From assembly GCA_001600055.1 (NCBI GenBank), contig BCIV01000001.1, positions 985,774-1,049,773 of the forward strand: a stretch of 64,000 nt of DNA, written 5' to 3'. The translations under genes and the position numbers were made by a program. Source of the stretch: Filobasidium wieringae. Lineage: Eukaryota; Basidiomycota; Tremellomycetes; Filobasidiales; Filobasidiaceae. The notes beneath the pieces were generated by a model. The model was given only the letters and a program-made list of their open reading frames with translations. It was not told the DNA's origin and did no database searches. This document shows positions 22,707 to 34,141 of the stretch, piece after piece; the first letter of the stretch is position 1; the number at the start of each line of letters is the position of its first letter.

Positions 22707-23610
22707 TTTTGTTGGACACAAGTCAAAAGAGGTTGGTAAAAACAAGGGAGCAAGGGTCCCAAATCCTCCCTGACGAGGAGTTTATCAGGAACGAAGACCG
22801 ATAGCAGAACTGCTGATTACGAAGAGTAGTTTTGACGAGGGTGATATCATGGTATCGTATTGGTTGCGCAGGCGCTGCACACGTGACCGGCAGCTTAGCT
22901 TCGGGTAATGTAGGCAGAAGCAATTCAAAAGCTGACATTCATTGTGCAGGTTACCCAAATTACCCAGGGCATCAAGCTCGTACTTTACACAGAGCAACCC
23001 TAGCATTTCGATACCAATCGTGAGCTGGCCCAACCTCAAACCTCAATGAGGTCATCTGACCACAATTCGCATACGACTTCTGTTCAAGCCCTTGTTTTTG
23101 GCTCATCATCCGCTGGGCACGATGTAGTAGCGTAGTAGTGGAACGCAAGAGCAAATCTGGATCTCTGTTCAAGCGGGTTGAAACATGCCGCGCCTTTACA
23201 CTCTTCGATCACAGAGTTGACCGAGGATTGCCCTAGAGGGCAAACACTTGCCTAGACTTCAACCGAAATCATCATCTTTCTGGCCGTTGAGAATCCCATT
23301 TGCCATGATATATCGCATGGCTAGTAACTTGATCCTGCACATAAGATTCTTGAGTGACACATGTTGATTGTGCGGGCCAGTGCGATCGCCTTTGGGCCGA
23401 TGCAAGCCAGTCTCTTTCCCATATATTCATGATCCTTTTAATCAAATAGTCGTATAGTCGCACTATCTGATGATGGTCACAAGGGTCAAAGTTGACACCT
23501 TCTCCCTTCAACTCGAGGCTTTCTGCATCCTATGGTTGAATTAGATTGTCAAAATGACTATGCGTTCTGACGAATGGAATTTCGTAGATTGACCATCATC
23601 ATTACGACAG
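22707..23610. promoter_or_regulatory. Divergent region between the small unknown gene and SEN2
   Basis: About 0.9 kb with no recognisable gene. Short open frames on the minus strand (22785-23172 area) contain Cys/Leu-rich sequence without any domain or good splice link. Probably both promoters; no motif assigned. Confidence 0.35.
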
Positions 23611-25517
23611 ATGAGCAGCATGAGCAGTAAATTCAGTAAACCAGTGAGAAATCTGCCTCACCTGTACCGGATGAACCCGCATCCAACCATCGCTATGAAT
23701 CAACCAGGACCCAGTAATCCGAATCCCAATCGAGCTCCCAGAAACGGGAAGGGAAGCGGTGGTTACGCCCGTTACAAAGCCAACAACCTGAAATATGGAA
23801 CACCCCTGCCTATCTTACTCCCAACCTCACCATTGCATCCAGATTATATTGAACCTCCTTCCAAATTTGCCGCAGCAAAGCAAGACCAGAGCAAAACCAA
23901 TTCCGCAACATCTCGAGGGCTCTCATACCTTCTCAAGTCATACCTCTCAGGATCTTCAACTATCAAACCTATTTGCAAAGGAACGTTCGATCCTCTGACT
24001 CGCTCAGTATGGATTACAACATTGCAGGATCGGGAAATCTTGTTCGAGAGGGGTTTTTTCGGAAAAGGAAGTTTGAGTAGGAGTGATCCAAGTTGGGCCA
24101 TCAGGCGAGCCAAGACGTTAGAAGGAGAAAGGGATGGTAACAGAGGTGAGCATTCAACTCAGACTTTCTTACCTTTCGTTGCCGACCATCCCTAATGCTT
24201 CCAATTTAGGTCTAACCTCTGAAGAGGTCACTGCTTTACGAAGAAAGGAACGAAAGCAGTTCAAGATCGACCGAGCTCAAGCCATGTTGAACGCTTCGTT
24301 AGCGGCCGAGGCCATTTTAACCGGCAAGGCGGCGCCAGGCGGTCCCGAGATCGTTGACGAGCAAGATGATAGCGAGATACAACGTTCTGGTTCGCCAGCA
24401 CCCTCGGTCCAGTCTAATGCTACTTCAGCAGCACAATCCAACTTCCGACCAACACCAAGGCTTAACGTGACGACATCAACGAATACAGCGTTTATCCCGT
24501 CTGTCGACGATTATGCACATGCCCTCCCAAGTGGCGAAACCCGCCTGACACCTCAAACGTTCTTGGTGCGACCGACGCGACCTGATCAGCGAGTAGGTAT
24601 GAAGAAGCGAACGCCCGGCACTCCTCAACCGGCTCCTACTGGATCACATCCGACTGGAACGCCGGAAACACCTCAGCCAGCTATGAACAAGGAGGAACCC
24701 GCCAGTCCCATCGATCCGATTGAAGTGGAAGATTTGGAACACTTACAGCTCAATCTGGAGGAGGCATTCTTCTTGTCTTGGGCCATCGGATGTTTGGATG
24801 TGATACATCCAGCAACTGTAAGCTTTGGTCGACTATATGATGGCAAACCGAGAGTGCTGATTTGATACGTGAATATGTAGGGGCAAGTCATACAACCCAA
24901 AGATCTTTTGCGTATAGCTTTGGAACTACCCCATCCTCTTAAGGTATCGCCATCAACATTCGGCGCGAGCACCATTGCCATGCGGCCTGACAACCCGTTC
25001 TTGGTGTCTTACGTCGCTTATCACCACTATCGATCTTTGGGTTGGGTCGTCAAGACGGGAATCAAATTCTGTGTCGACTGGTTGCTGTATAAAAGGGGAA
25101 TGGTCTTTAGTCACGCCGAGTAAATGTTTCGTGACCGATCTGTTGCTAGAGCTACAAGAACTGACGGAGATATCACTCTAGGTTTGCGCTTATGGTCATG
25201 CCACATTACGCGCAAGAACTGCCAGAAGAATCAAAACCGTTCATGCTCAATAATGCCGGACCAATGACTTGGCAATGGCTCAATACGGTCAATCGAGTCA
25301 ATACACAAGTCAAAAAGGTAAATACAAGTGGCTGCTTTGTTGCGTACGATAACTGCTCACTTCTGCCACGTAGACCTTGATTTTGTGCTATGTGACGATG
25401 CACTCTAATGAACCGGTAACGGAACGCGATCTGGAAAACCCTATACGATTACTCGGTCGGTATAGTGTACGAGAAGTCACTATACGCCGGTTCGTTCCAG
25501 CTAGGATGAGAGATTGA
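23611..25517 (+). CDS. SEN2: tRNA-splicing endonuclease catalytic subunit Sen2
   Basis: Five exons (23611-24145, 24210-24817, 24881-25119, 25182-25317, 25374-25517) give 553 residues. The N-terminal part carries the SEN2-type block [15 protein letters not shown], which in Sen2 proteins follows the first conserved region; a disordered P/T/S linker (about 225-360) precedes the nuclease domain. That domain has [26 protein letters not shown], the tyrosine region, then FSHAEFALMV with the catalytic histidine and QVKKTLILCYV with the catalytic lysine. Together these form the Tyr-His-Lys triad of the endonuclease that cuts the 5' splice site of intron-bearing tRNAs, in complex with Sen34, Sen15 and Sen54. 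The start is the first ATG; in-frame ATGs at 23620, 23671 and 23695 are possible alternatives. Confidence 0.94.
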
Positions 25518-25634
25518 GATGGCTGTCTGTACCTAATAGCATTTGTTGTATGTTGGCGTGCTGTGTGTTCGTGATTGAGCTACAAATTTGACTATGTAAA
25601 TACATGGGATGATGCCTCAGGTGCAGTGAACAAA

Positions 25635-28600
25635 TCAGAAGGTCCAATCCGGGTCAGAGTCGATCTCCGCAATAGCCCAAGGGAACTTTTGGATCAAGGT
25701 CTACCAACGTAATACCCGACTAATCAGTCCCCTGCCTGTAGAGAATCTTTTTTAGTACACATACCTTTGAGAAGAGCTTCTCCAGAGGCACCTCATACTT
25801 CTTGGCCCAGGCAACAGTCAAACGAGGGTCCTGAAAAGTAGATTTAGTTTAGCATGAATCCGGATTATTTGACCATGTCAAGGACTTACGATATAGTTGA
25901 TCCTGATCGGGAAGAACAGCGGTGATAAGTCAATCGTTGCTCATCCTGCTTCCGGTCTGGACATGCTTACTTCGATGTTCCCAATGCAACCGTTTTATTG
26001 CTCTCGCGATCCTCTATCGAAACCTTGTTCGTCTCAATCTTGTCATCGAGTTTCTTGATATTCCCAAGGATCTTGTCCACATCAGCTGAACGTAATTTGC
26101 TGTAAGCATGGATACGTTTGAAGCGGCTGCTTTGCGCAAGTGACATACCGGCACGACCAGTGACTTCTACCTTCTTTGTTTTCCGCTCCTTGACAGTGGT
26201 TTTGTGATCCTCCTTGACCTGCTGGATCCTCTCATTCAGAACACTTTCCTTTTGCGGCTTCTGATCCTCTTCCTTCAGCTTCGCGTTTTCCTTCTCAAAC
26301 TTCTTCTGTGCCTTGTCGATATTGAGCTCCAGAAGACTCTTCTCGTGCCTCTCGAAGAAGTCGTCATCGAGATCCGATTCGAGCTCATCGAGCTCAGGAT
26401 GCTTCTTCTTGAGCTTGGAATCGACGGTGAAGAGAGAATATCGCAGACGCATTCGCTGGTACTTGATAGCAAGGAGCTAAAGAGGATTGGCATAAGCATC
26501 TGGATTGCCGTCTTCTGAATATCCATAACGCAACTAACCTTATCTCCTAACTTAGCCATCGAGTCACCGTGCGTTTTGCTAACAGTCTTTTGATGGTTAC
26601 AGAGAATAGCGACTTCCTTGTTTGCTTTGTTGTAGGCAGCGATCTTCTCTGCGACAGTCCCCTTTGCAGGAGTTAACTGGTTCAACTGGTCCTGGAAGGT
26701 GTACGAGGCGTTGTATGTACGGAACACTTTTGCAGTAAGACCGTCCATGTAGCTTCCCAAATGTTTGTTTAATCCAGAAGTCTAAGTTGTATGAAGCACG
26801 TCAGTCGAATTCAATCGTCACAACTCCGAATTGTAAATGTTCTTACAGTAAGTCGATCAAACAAGTCGTCATCGGGAGCCTTAGGAGGACCCTTGAAGAT
26901 CTTGATATTCTTAAACACCTGTTGATCCACCTCTACTTCTTGCTCGTACATGATACTATCCTTACCCAAAAATCGCAATTCGATTGTCGATGGTGGTATC
27001 AGGGTGACATGCTCCAATCGAAGCGAGCAACAACCGACAGTGTCCGCCTCTTCCTCTCCCTTCTCGTTTCCAGCTCGGAGCGCCAATCGATCGATCAGAT
27101 ACATGGCGGTGGCACGCTGTCGATCTGCCATGACCTTGCTCTTCAAGTCGGCCGTGTAGTCCTTCCTAATGACATCAACGTATTGCTGTAACAATGACAG
27201 AGTTAAGCATGATGCGGTTTACCGAACACAGCTGTAGCTCACCTGCAACTTCTTGGCCTTCTCAAACTTCTGCCTATCACTCTGTCCTTTCCAAGTACTT
27301 CCCGCTGACAAGAAAACATACTTCGAGTTCCCGTTAACATTCTCCTTCCAGTGTGCGAGCCAGGTAACCGTATTATCGTGAACGATCTCCTTCCATTCTC
27401 CCGAAATGTTGGGAATAGGCACGGGTGCATCCTGAGCGATATTAACGACGATGTCTTCCGGTCGGAGACGATACTTGTGTGTACCCTTCTTTGGATGTTC
27501 TCCACGACCTCTAAATAGACCGGGAGGTTCCACTCTAAAGTTCCCGACCTTTTCCTTCCTTCCATCTATGGTCGCAAACAAGTAAGGCTTCTCGATCACG
27601 TCCTTCTCCGCCTTGATCTGTTTCTTTTCTGCTGCAGTCATTTGCTTCTTCTTCTCCTTCTGAATCTCAAAGTATTCATACATGGGTCGGAAATCGCATT
27701 TGGCGAAATCAGTGATCTTGATGTTTTCCGCAGGAGGATGCTCTGTGAGAAGTTTCTGCCAATCTCGGAAAAAGTTGGCTTGGAAGGTGGTATCCGCGGC
27801 ATGTTCAGTCTCGAGTAAAGCGGCAAAGAACCCTGCCACTTCTTCCGCTTCAGGGTCCAAAGTGAGGGAATGACCTGAAGTGTACGGAATTAGTAGGAAC
27901 TGCGTTTCCGCCATGAGGAGGCAAACTTACCATCGTATTTCATCTTGATATTCTTTGGTAGAGGAACGTATGCTGGAGGGAACATGACTCCATTATGCTC
28001 CAACGTCGTCCACTTTACCGATCCATCGTCGTTCTCGGCCTCCCACCATTTGAACTACCGAAATCCAGCGACGCGCGACTTGATGAACTTCGCATAGTCA
28101 GGTCGTACGATGGAAAAGACGGGCTTACCAAATCCTCCTCATCCTGATCCTCTTCCTTCTTCGCTCTTCCTTTCCCTTTGCCCTCCTCGGCCTCCTTCTT
28201 TACCGGAGTCTTTGTAGCCTTAGCTTTGGAAACCTTAGGTTTCACTTCCTCCTCATCTTCCTCGTCCTCTTCCTTCTTCACCTTGGCCTTCCCCTTGGCC
28301 TTCGGAGCAGCTTCTTCCTTCTTCTTTCCCTTAGCCACAGGCGTCTTCTTCGGCGCTGCTTTAGCTTTAGTCTTCTTCGCTAAAGGTACTTCATCCGACT
28401 CGTAAGCCTCATCATCGTCGTCCCTCTCATCGTCATCAATCCCACTCAAATCGCTAGATCCCTGTTCCTTATAACTCTGTTTCCCCTTCTTCTTGCTCCC
28501 CTCCGCTCGACCGGTCGAAGCACGCTTGGAAGCGGGTTTCTTCTTCTTCGCTAACGGTTCCTCCTCGGATTCTTCTTCGCTCTCAGGCTCGGGCTTGACA

Positions 28601-29238
28601 GGTTTCTTCTTGCTAGAAGGAGGTTTCGATCCGCTCGACTTGGGGGCGCCGCTCTTCTTGCTCGTGGGAGGGGATTTGACTTTCTTGCTCAAAGGAAGAT
28701 CTTCGTCCGATGAGTTGGGAGCAGTGACGTTTGATTGATCGATACTAGGAGGGATTCCATTAGGGTGGATATGATCGTTTGAAGCGTGAGGATGAACGTG
28801 TCCTGAAGCATCTGGGTTGATAGGTTTTGGAGCTTGAGCAATCGCGCCTGACTGTAAGTCGATAAGATGGCGGTAAGGAGCGTGTTTACAGCGGATTAAG
28901 GGGGGTGTCACGTACGTTCATATCGTCATCTGACCCATCTTCATCGCTGCTTTCAATCACGTTCCTCTTCTTTCCAGCAGCACCAGACCCGTTCGTCTTT
29001 GCTTTCTTAGCCTGAGATGAACGATCGTGCCAACTTTAGTGCCATTGTTCAAAAACCGTTTGACCCAGCGTCCAGATCCCTCTTCACTCACAGCATTCTC
29101 TTGTCCGGGACTCGCCGCTCTCTTTTTCGTGTTCCCATTAGCTCCATTCCCGTTTCCCAAAGGCTCGTGAGGTACGTGAGCTTGATCTCCAGGAGCAGAT
29201 GTAAGGGAAGGAGCTTCTACAGCCATAGGTTCCGACAT
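25635..29238 (-). CDS. TOP1: DNA topoisomerase I (type IB)
   Basis: Eleven exons (29092-29238, 28916-29011, 28129-28851, 27931-28054, 27243-27874, 26847-27185, 26539-26781, 25971-26476, 25890-25902, 25765-25830, 25635-25700) give 984 residues. The first about 320 residues are Lys/Glu/Ser-rich and disordered, with repeated basic runs suited to nuclear localisation. The core starts at [11 protein letters not shown] and includes [38 protein letters not shown] (catalytic Arg), [11 protein letters not shown] and a coiled linker rich in K and E. The active-site Tyr940 lies in SKINYIDPR and the protein ends in PDWTF. The enzyme relaxes supercoils by transient 3'-phosphotyrosyl bonds during transcription and replication. 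The tyrosine is encoded on a 13-nt exon. Divergent from the inositol phosphatase gene, 594 bases apart. Confidence 0.97.
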
Positions 29239-29832
29239 GATTGTATGGTATCAAGTTATCGGGAAGGTCGTAATGAGAGGAGAAGGTGCAGAGAACAAGG
29301 GGAACGTTTGTTATGTATGTGCTTGTGAGATGGCTGAGCTCAGCTGGTCACCGAGCTCTGTTCTTGAGATGTATAGATACGTGACGGGCTGGCCGGTAAG
29401 AATATTAGGTCGAGAGGAAGGTGAGAATGCTATTGGATGAGTGAGATCGGGTTGAAATCTGGTGCGAATCCCGTTGAAGATTGCTGGTTTACATGACAAT
29501 TCGAGCTGACGAGACCTCGATTGAGCTCAACTTGCGCTTAGCTGATCGTCACGAACGCGCTTCTATTTGACTCGTTGTCATTGGATGATAATAGCTTCCG
29601 GATGTCACAGCTGATCGGAAGCAGACTGGGTAAGACGTCACCCTTTTACACAAACACCTCCCCCGACCCAGATTCGATGTCTAGATGACCTCGAGCTGCT
29701 ATATCACAGGCAACACAGGAATCAGCCATCTGGTCTCCAGCCTCTCCCATCAATATCTCCACAACCAAGCCCGAAGATCCATGAACGGGTAAAGCAAACG
29801 ACCAGCTGATTACAGCCAGAACCCGTCAAACA
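29239..29832. promoter_or_regulatory. Divergent promoter region of TOP1 and the 5-phosphatase gene
   Basis: A 594-base stretch between two start codons on opposite strands. It contains no recognised gene. The + side from about 29640 is C/A-rich, as in other leaders here. No transcription-factor site could be named with confidence. Confidence 0.45.
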
Positions 29833-32800
29833 ATGAACCCAGACAAGGTAGATGGTCAACCGATAGGTTCGATCTCCGCCCTTCGATCTAGGTTCGAAAA
29901 TCTAGCTCCTCCTGGCTCGGATCTGAGTGGAGCAAGATCTCCAGCGGCACCTAAGAATCGACCAGATATATCTAGGTCTTTATCGAAAGCAGCGGTATCG
30001 AGCGGAACGCAAACGCCCGTCAAGGATGATTCTAGCAGCATCATTTCTGTCATCGACGATACTATCACTAGTGCTGGTAGTCAACTGACGGCGAAGAAGA
30101 AACCACCACCTCCGCCACCTCCATCGCTTTCCCGTAATAGGCGAAGATCTAGCGATCTGCACATCCCGCAGTCAACACCGGTCACCAGACCTGTGTCCCC
30201 CGCTCCCTCCCAGACTGTGACTATTGCTCCTCCAGAGGACGATGAACACGTTCAAACGGTGAAAAGCGTTTCTCAGCTTAGATCACGATTCAATACCCCA
30301 ACTCAAGCAGACACTTCGACCTTCAGTAGACCCCCTTCTCGGCCACATTCTATATACTCCACAGCTTCCGGGTTAGACACTCCAGCGATTTCTATCAGTC
30401 GACCGATCTCCCCTGGAGGCATAATAAACAACCAAGAACCCGCAAGATCCGCGAGGAAAGAGGCCCCTCCTGTTCCCTTAAGAAGCAGACCTACGACTCT
30501 GGATGAGCCTGCCGGGTCTCACATCCGCGGACTATCAATGAAAGAAGAACGCGATATCCTTCGAGGAGGATTGATGCCTACTGAACCGGATCCTGCAAGA
30601 GGAGCGGTTCATGTTACACAAGAAGGAACGTTGGAAAGTGTTTCCGGTCCTGAATCGTTCGGTGACGGATGGAAGGGTGGGGATAAACCGGTCGTCCCGC
30701 AGAGGGCCCATGTTACTGTTCCTTCCCGACCTGTCACGCGGAATGCAACAAGACAGACTGATGATGTGGGGAATAATCTGGGGGGACCTGAACAGACTAT
30801 AGCTCGTTCTCCTGATACATTCGCGTCGGAACATTTGGGGGCGCGTAGTACTACCGGTCAAAGCAGGTCTCTTCCGCCTACCGAGCCAGCAGGATTGCAA
30901 TTACCACCACCACAATTACCGCCTAGGATCAAAAGTCTAGATGTTCCCGGGAACAGTCAAGACGGAACGCAGACCCCTGTACTCCCTCCTCGAAATATGC
31001 CGCCACCACCAACCATTAACGCTGAGAATAAAGAGCGGGGACAGGTGGAAGACCGAGTTTCACATCCTCCTCCCTTCGCGCCCCCTAACCTTCCAGATAG
31101 AAGTCGATCGGCTTCCATTTCAGTCCGATCGGGAACGGCAGCTCGACCAGGCCGGGTCGATCTTAGTCAAGATGATGGATACGTTGCACCTCCTCCGCCC
31201 GTTCGACTCGCTACCGCCCCCCTAGCACCTCAACAGCCCAATAAACCTGCCAAGACCGGTTCAATGGACAGGGAGGACTCGGAAGAAGAAGATGAGGATG
31301 GGGAAACTACGGGCCCAGGAGGAGCGGGTACAGGACTGACAAGGGGGATGACGATGAGGAGTGGGAATCGTGCCAGAGCGGAATACCCAGATTCGACCAG
31401 GGCTAGCCGGAGAGCTCCTGATTTCGTCCCTAGGCAGAGAATCACCAGTAGTCACCAAATCCAATGCTTCGCTGTTTTCGGATATCGACTCGCTGTTGGA
31501 TCGCACAACGTCAAAGTCTATGATTTGACATTGGGGGACGGTCAACCGATCTTTATCTGCGAGCCCCGACATACAGGTTTGGACTTTAGGGGTAAAGATG
31601 CGAGAGTCACCGCGATGTCATACCGGGCAGCAGCCAACAAGGCGGATGAAGGCCGTTATTTATGGTGTGGGACGAATGCTGGCCATCTTTGGGAATTAGA
31701 TACGACCACTGGGGAAGTATCCGACGTCAAACCTGGATTGCATGGTAATACTGTGACGCACATCTTCAGAAGAGCGAATTGGATGATCACGTTGGACGAG
31801 AGTGGTAAAGCTCATGTGTTCGGGCCGTATGAGGGCAACGACGAACCTGCTACGAAAAGGCAAACGTCCGCGCCCTGCCGGTCTGTCCGTACGGCAGACA
31901 GACAAAACTTTGCCGCAATGTTGGGCAACCAATTGTGGACTGCTTCAGGACCTGCTGCACGATCCACAACGAACAGCGCACTGAAGGGACCGACTGTGAG
32001 AGTGTACGAACCTACTCAAGCTTCTTCCAGCACTGCTGCTGGACGTACGACTTTCACATCGGAGTGGACTGGTGCAGTGACAGCCGCGACCTTCAATCCT
32101 TCTGATCCGAACCTGGTGTATCTTGGCCATGAAGGAGGTTTCATCTCGGTTTTCAACAGGGAGTCTCTCGAATGTTTGAGCGTCTTGAAAATATCTCCTA
32201 CAGATGTTTTAGGATTGGAGTGTGTGGGAAGTAGATTATGGGCAGGAAGCCGAAGTGGCACTATCAATGTGTACGATACATCTACGACACCGTGGACTAC
32301 TACTAATACATGGAACGCTCATCCGTGAGTCTAAACCGTTCCTGTGCAGGAGTCTCGTTAATCCGCTTCAACTACCAAGTGAACACCCTATCATCAAGAT
32401 TCACGTCGATCCTTCGTCCATAGATCAGGTTCGTTCATAGGAGTCTTTCTGAAGATTCGATAGGCTGATCACCACATCTTTATAGTCGGGAAGATATGCA
32501 GTGTGGACATGGGCACGAGATGCGCTCCATGCCTGGGACGGCCTGTTGAGTGTAGATTGGATAGGTGGGTCCATTCTTAGATCCAGGTATCACCGACTCT
32601 GACAGCAAGCTGTGTGTAGAAACCCAAATGCACGACAAAGAGTCTGAGTACTGTTCATTCCGAGACTTGAAGATTCTTATATCGTCATGGAATATCGACA
32701 GCTCTAAACCAGGAGAGTTGACCGGCTCTTACGAGAACCAAAGCTTCTTCGAGCAGTGTTTATCGTCGGTAGAATCACCGGATATCATCGTGTTCGGTTG

Positions 32801-34040
32801 GCAGGAGATGATAGATCTCAACAACCGTAAACTCACAGCTAGTACGTTGTTGAATCTCTCCAAGTGATATCGCACTAAGTGAACCGATATTTCCAGAAAC
32901 CATGTTGTTTGGGTCTAAAAGCAAGCAAGATGGCAGAGGGTCTGCGGATGGAGTGTCTCCTGCCTACCGACAGTGGCAAGAAAAACTGCAAATCGCGGTC
33001 AGAATGAACACTCCACCGGAATGCAACTACACTATGTTGGATTCTGAATCACTGGTAGGCCTGATGACAGTAGTCTTTGTAAAGTCGAGCTTGCGAGATT
33101 CTTTACGGGACGTTGCCATCACTACTATCAAAAGGTCAGCATTTGAGAACATTTATCTCAGCAATGCGAGTTACTGATCAGTCGACCATATTGATCTCGT
33201 ATTAGAGGTATCGGCGGTGTCTACGGTAACAAAGTAAGCATTGCGTTCCTTTCCGAAGCGCACCCTAATTGACGACTCGATGACGTTTAGGGAGCTGTGG
33301 TTGCAAGAATGACCATCGACGATAGCTCGCTATGCTTTATCAACGTACATTTAGCAGCTGGGCAGAGCCATAAGGCTGCACGAAACGCGGATGTCGCGGG
33401 CATCTTGGAGGAGAAGGCGGTGTTCTCTCCTTCTGATGCCAGAAACTCTTATGTCAACGGGGGTGATGGGTCAGCGATTCTGGATCACGAAACGGTGTTC
33501 TTGAACGGGGACCTAAATTATAGGATAGATCAACGTCGGGACAACGTCATTTCGAGTGTCAACGCTGGCGATCTCGATTTCTTATTGGAATACGATCAAC
33601 TCCGCACGGAAATGCTAACGAACACGACCTTCCGACTCCGAGCTTTCCACGAAGCCCCTATCACATTTGCTCCTACTTATAAATACAACCCTAATTCTAC
33701 GGATTACGACTCTTCTGAGAAGAAGCGTATCCCTGCTTGGTGAGTTTTCATGACCCATTTTTGGGATCTGTCAAAGGACTGACACTCAGGTTATAGGTGT
33801 GACCGGATCTTGTGGAAATCGCGAGTTGATGACCACGTTCGATGCCTATCTTATAAACGCTACGAACCGACCGTGTCGGACCATCGACCCATATCAGGAG
33901 GGTTCTCCTTTACCGTCAAAGCGATCGACAGCTCGCGTTATCTCCACGTACGATCAGGTATTGAAAAGCAATGGTATCAGAGAGAAGGCGATATGATGAG
34001 AAACCTATCAGATGCACTAGACAGGATGGATCGGGAATGA
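29833..34040 (+). CDS. Inositol polyphosphate 5-phosphatase with N-terminal beta-propeller
   Basis: Eight exons (29833-32324, 32380-32428, 32486-32564, 32620-32841, 32897-33134, 33206-33233, 33291-33739, 33797-34040) give 1266 residues. The first about 530 are disordered, with proline runs (KKPPPPPPPS) that could bind SH3 or profilin. Residues from about 540 to 870 form WD40-like blades: FAVFGYRLAVGSHNVKVYDL, YLWCGTNAGHLWELD, TLDESGKAHVFG, VYLGHEGGFISVFNRE, RLWAGSRSGTINVYD. The phosphatase domain follows with SWNIDSS, VFGWQEM, GGVYGNKGAV, NVHLAAG, FLNGDLNYRID, IPAWCDRILW and SDHRP, covering all catalytic motifs of the family. The enzyme should remove the 5-phosphate of PI(4,5)P2 or related lipids or soluble inositols at membranes. 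There is no Sac1 domain, so it is not a synaptojanin (INP51-53) type. Exon 6 is only 28 nt. Confidence 0.92.
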
Positions 34041-34141
34041 ATTCGTTGTATAAGATACAGGTTTACAAGGGCACGAATGCTGATGTCATAAAAGGTCGTA
34101 AAAGGGTATCGTCTCGAACTATAATACGTTTTGTGTCGAAT

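Noticed and set aside
22785..23172. Cys/Leu-rich minus-strand open frames between the small unknown gene and SEN2
   Set aside because: Short, overlapping in several frames, with no conserved motif or consistent splice signals.
28178..28738. Ser/Phe-rich + strand open frames
   Set aside because: Antisense to the Lys/Glu/Ser-rich N-terminus of TOP1; low-complexity shadow.
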